From assembly GCF_014192575.1 (NCBI RefSeq), contig NZ_JACHYC010000003.1, positions 798,861 through 862,860 of the forward strand: DNA of 64,000 nt, written 5' to 3'. This stretch comes from Variovorax sp. Sphag1AA (GTDB lineage Bacteria; Pseudomonadota; Gammaproteobacteria; Burkholderiales; Burkholderiaceae_C). Both the position numbers and the translations under genes were made by a program. Below the pieces are notes generated by a model. That model did not search any database. It worked only from the letters and a program-made list of their open reading frames with translations, and was not told the DNA's origin. This document shows positions 61,911 to 64,000 of the stretch, piece after piece; within the stretch, counting starts at the first letter, position 1; each line of letters begins with the position of its first letter.

Positions 61911-62162
61911 GCAGGCGATGGGCGCCAGCAAAATCCAAGCCATCGGCAGCACTCCGATCGTGACGAAGACCATTCATGCCCGGCCTGCTCGGGGCCTCTC
62001 TGCCCGCTGACGAAGAACGGCCCTGATGACGCGACACTGTGCGTAGGGCCTGGACCCTTCGTCTCGACCGGTGGTGGGCCTCGCTGCTGCGGATTGCTCC
62101 GGCGGCCCTGCGTTGGTGGACGGAACGGCAGAGAAGAGGTCGCTCGCCGACGAAATCCAAGA
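61911..62162. other. Gap, nothing recognised
   Basis: About 250 bases between the regulator remnant and the crotonase stop; no recognisable coding sequence or repeat. Confidence 0.4.
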
Positions 62163-63167
62163 CTACTTCGCAGGAGGCATCTTCGCCAGGAAGTCCATGT
62201 CCAGCTCGCTCCGGTAGTTCTCGGCGCCAAGCTTTTTCGAAAGCATCACGCGCTCGAGCGTCACGGGGTTCGCAAGGGCCAGGTCGGATTCGTGGGCCTC
62301 GACCAGCAAGCCCTCCGAGAGCGAGCTGAACGCGCCGACGTCAACGGCCGTCTTGATGTGGGCGATCGCGTGGGGAGGAAAGGCGGCGATGCGGTATGCC
62401 AGCTTCTCAACGAATGGTCCCAGCTCACTTGGCGGAAGCGCTCGATTGATGTAGCCGTAGTGGTCCGCCAGCTCCGCCGAGATGTCGTTGGACCCCAGGA
62501 GCACCTCGAGCGCTCGCTGCCGGCCGATTTGTCGCGGAAGTCTCTGAGTTGAGCCTCCTCCCGGGACGAAGCCCCACACCACCTCGGGCTGCCGGAAGAA
62601 TGCCTTTCCTGTTGCAGCAAAGCACATGTCCATCGCCAGCGCCAGCTCGCTGCCGCCGCCCCGCGCGCGTCCCTCAACCTTGGCAATGGTCACCTTGGGC
62701 ATATATCTGAAGCGCTCGTAAAGCGCCTGCGTGAGACGGAACGTGCGCGAACGCGATGCCGGCTTGGCGGGGCCGCTGAAGCGCCCTAAGCCCGAGTGCG
62801 CCATGAAGAAGTCAGGAAGCGCGCTCTGCAGAACGACAACGCGGACCGACTCATCAAATTCCAGCTCCGCCCCCAGCCGCTCGAACTCCGACGCCATGAC
62901 CTCGTCGAGCAGGTTCAGCGGCGGATGATCCATGCTGACGAATGCCACGCCGCCATCGAAGCGGAACTTGAAACAGGTGTAGTGGGCGTACGGCTCGGGA
63001 GCGACTCCGGCCGGCGCGGACGCCACGCCGGTCGCTTGCATGCCCTCTGCTCGCGCCGCACCAGCGACAACCGCAGCAGCCGAACCCAAGGCAACGGTTT
63101 GGCGCAGAAAGTTGCGACGTCCGTTCGCCGATGCCGCTTCCGTCTCGATTCCATCGTTTGAATCCAT
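62163..63167 (-). CDS. Enoyl-CoA hydratase/isomerase-family protein with Tat-type signal
   Basis: The start at ATG 63167 is best placed after AGAGGTGATGACA; 334 residues. The first 40 residues (ANGRRNFLRQTVALGSAAAV, then VAGAARAEG) are a twin-arginine signal, rare for a crotonase. The body has VAFVSMDHPPLNLLDEVMAS, the GRARGGGSELALAMD oxyanion and first glutamate segment, and PEVVWGFVPGGGSTQRLP with the second glutamate. Both catalytic glutamates of enoyl-CoA hydratase appear present. A periplasmic CoA-dependent reaction is unlikely, so the substrate or the function of the signal is puzzling. Confidence 0.88.
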   Translation of the reverse strand: MDSNDGIETEAASANGRRNFLRQTVALGSAAAVVAGAARAEGMQATGVASAPAGVAPEPYAHYTCFKFRFDGGVAFVSMDHPPLNLLDEVMASEFERLGAELEFDESVRVVVLQSALPDFFMAHSGLGRFSGPAKPASRSRTFRLTQALYERFRYMPKVTIAKVEGRARGGGSELALAMDMCFAATGKAFFRQPEVVWGFVPGGGSTQRLPRQIGRQRALEVLLGSNDISAELADHYGYINRALPPSELGPFVEKLAYRIAAFPPHAIAHIKTAVDVGAFSSLSEGLLVEAHESDLALANPVTLERVMLSKKLGAENYRSELDMDFLAKMPPAK

Positions 63168-63176
63168 TGTCATCAC

Positions 63177-63905
63177 CTCTGAATCGACACTGACAAGATG
63201 GTGGCCGGGCTGCCGGTGCCATTGCGGTCGCCGGTCGTGTCGGCGTGATGCCGTACCCCAGATTCCGAATCGGTACGCTATCGCCCTACCGGTACCGCCG
63301 CACGTGCCATCCGAGTCGGAGCGCGTTATCTCTTTCGAGATGGCGGCGGCGGTTCATTGAAATATCCTTGAGCCGTTGAATCGGTCGTCATGTGGGCACA
63401 CGACGAGGCGGCAATGAGCGGACGACCCCAGACCCAATTGGTGCCGGCGAAAACGGAGCGGCAGGAACTGGTAGCCCTGACTCTGCGACGCAAGACGTCG
63501 CAAGCCCTAGCACTGCGCGCGCATCGTGCTGACCTGCGCCGACGGACAGAGCAACAACGTCGTCGCAGCGCGTAGCGCTACAGACGGTGTGCATTGGTGC
63601 TGGAGTTCGGCGTTCCGGCGCGCACTCGCTGGCGGCAGAATGTCAAGCACGCCCTGAAGCCGGCGGCGCGGCGTCTTGCTTGCCTGATTGAGCACGACAC
63701 CGTCGACGGCGGTGCCTACCGGCGCTCGGGGTCTCGATTCGGGCAGGCGTGCACACCGGCAAAGTCACACCCTTGATGTACCAGTCAGCCTCGCGACATG
63801 ACAGCCGAAAACGAGGTCATCCGAGTTCATTTAGCTTCTGACGAAGCTCGTCCAAGGAGCTCAAAAGGCGGACGAATCACTGCGTCGTGGAGTTGGAGTT
63901 GGAGT
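63177..63905. other. Gene-free stretch before an IS-like boundary
   Basis: About 730 bases. Short open frames on both strands lack ribosome sites and family resemblance. No complete gene or strong hairpin is seen. Confidence 0.45.
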
Positions 63906-64000
63906 TGACGTCTCCCCCGAATTCCGGACTTTTCAAAACTAGAGGTAAGGTGGCTTTTTCGGCCGGCCCGCGAGGGCAGGAAGGAGAAGCGATGAAGAGG
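63906..64000 (+). mobile_element. Left end of a probable IS3-family element (partial)
   Basis: From 63906 the sequence starts TGACGTCTCCCCCGAATTCC, like the TG-starting terminal repeat of IS3-group elements. A ribosome site (AGGAGAAGCG) precedes an ATG at 63992 with codons AAG AGG, matching the M-K-R start of many IS3 orfA proteins. The window ends there, so the right end, transposase and target duplication cannot be seen. Confidence 0.5.

Noticed and set aside
1..64000. CRISPR arrays, tRNA and rRNA genes
   Set aside because: No regularly spaced repeats, no cloverleaf-like sequence with a TTCGAATC-type T loop in context, and no rRNA-like stretch were found by eye.

Overview
The window is GC-rich, gene-dense chromosome of the kind found in soil Betaproteobacteria, most likely Burkholderiales. 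This is an inference from family content: a Bug/TctC-type binding protein, a TRAP transporter, an isoquinoline-oxidoreductase-like molybdenum enzyme, many LysR/NarL/TetR regulators and many short-chain dehydrogenases. I see no rRNA, tRNA, CRISPR array or complete insertion sequence. An IS3-like element appears to begin at the right edge.

Left part (1-32.6 kb): a series of independent catabolic cassettes, each with its own regulator. (a) 1-3.3 kb: the end of a Bug transporter protein, a DUF35 protein, a thiolase-like protein without the usual catalytic cysteine, an SDR and an internally deleted SDR, probably for CoA-thioester degradation. (b) 3.3-5.6 kb: a DUF4760 membrane protein, an AHL-lactonase-like metallo-hydrolase and a TetR repressor, with three matching candidate operators. 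(c) 6.4-9.75 kb: a Tat-exported carotenoid-oxygenase-family enzyme, a small membrane protein and a divergent AraC regulator. (d) 9.8-15.7 kb: a five-gene operon read leftward (dctP, fused dctQM, lacI, D-2-hydroxyacid dehydrogenase, amidohydrolase) behind a perfect 27-bp palindromic candidate operator. (e) 16.5-21.7 kb: a LysR regulator facing an operon of MFS carrier, M24 peptidase, ABM-like protein and amidohydrolase. (f) 22.4-29 kb: an acetoacetate-decarboxylase-like gene coupled to an orphan histidine kinase, an MFS carrier and a 961-residue winged-helix/ATPase/TPR regulator. (g) 29.4-32.5 kb: cytochrome c, 2Fe-2S and molybdopterin subunits of an exported oxidoreductase.

Right part (32.7-63.2 kb): an array of redox and electrophile-detoxification genes that looks built by duplication. 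It has three MFS exporters, two related SDR pairs, two Old Yellow Enzymes, three related alpha/beta hydrolases, a quinone-reductase-like MDR, two GSTs (one broken), a peroxiredoxin-like protein, two SnoaL-like proteins, three NarL regulators with one histidine kinase, two LysR and one TetR. In the middle are egtB, a DUF427 gene and egtD, the core of ergothioneine synthesis. Four promoters in this array, ahead of two SDRs and two MFS genes, share a 38-bp element with fixed internal spacing. This suggests a regulon responding to one signal, perhaps quinone, enone or thiol stress.

The window also carries many scars: a 5' pntA / 3' pntB deletion fusion, an internally deleted SDR and GST, and possible remnants of a relaxase, a Bug protein and a MalT-type regulator. 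They point to repeated deletion and rearrangement.
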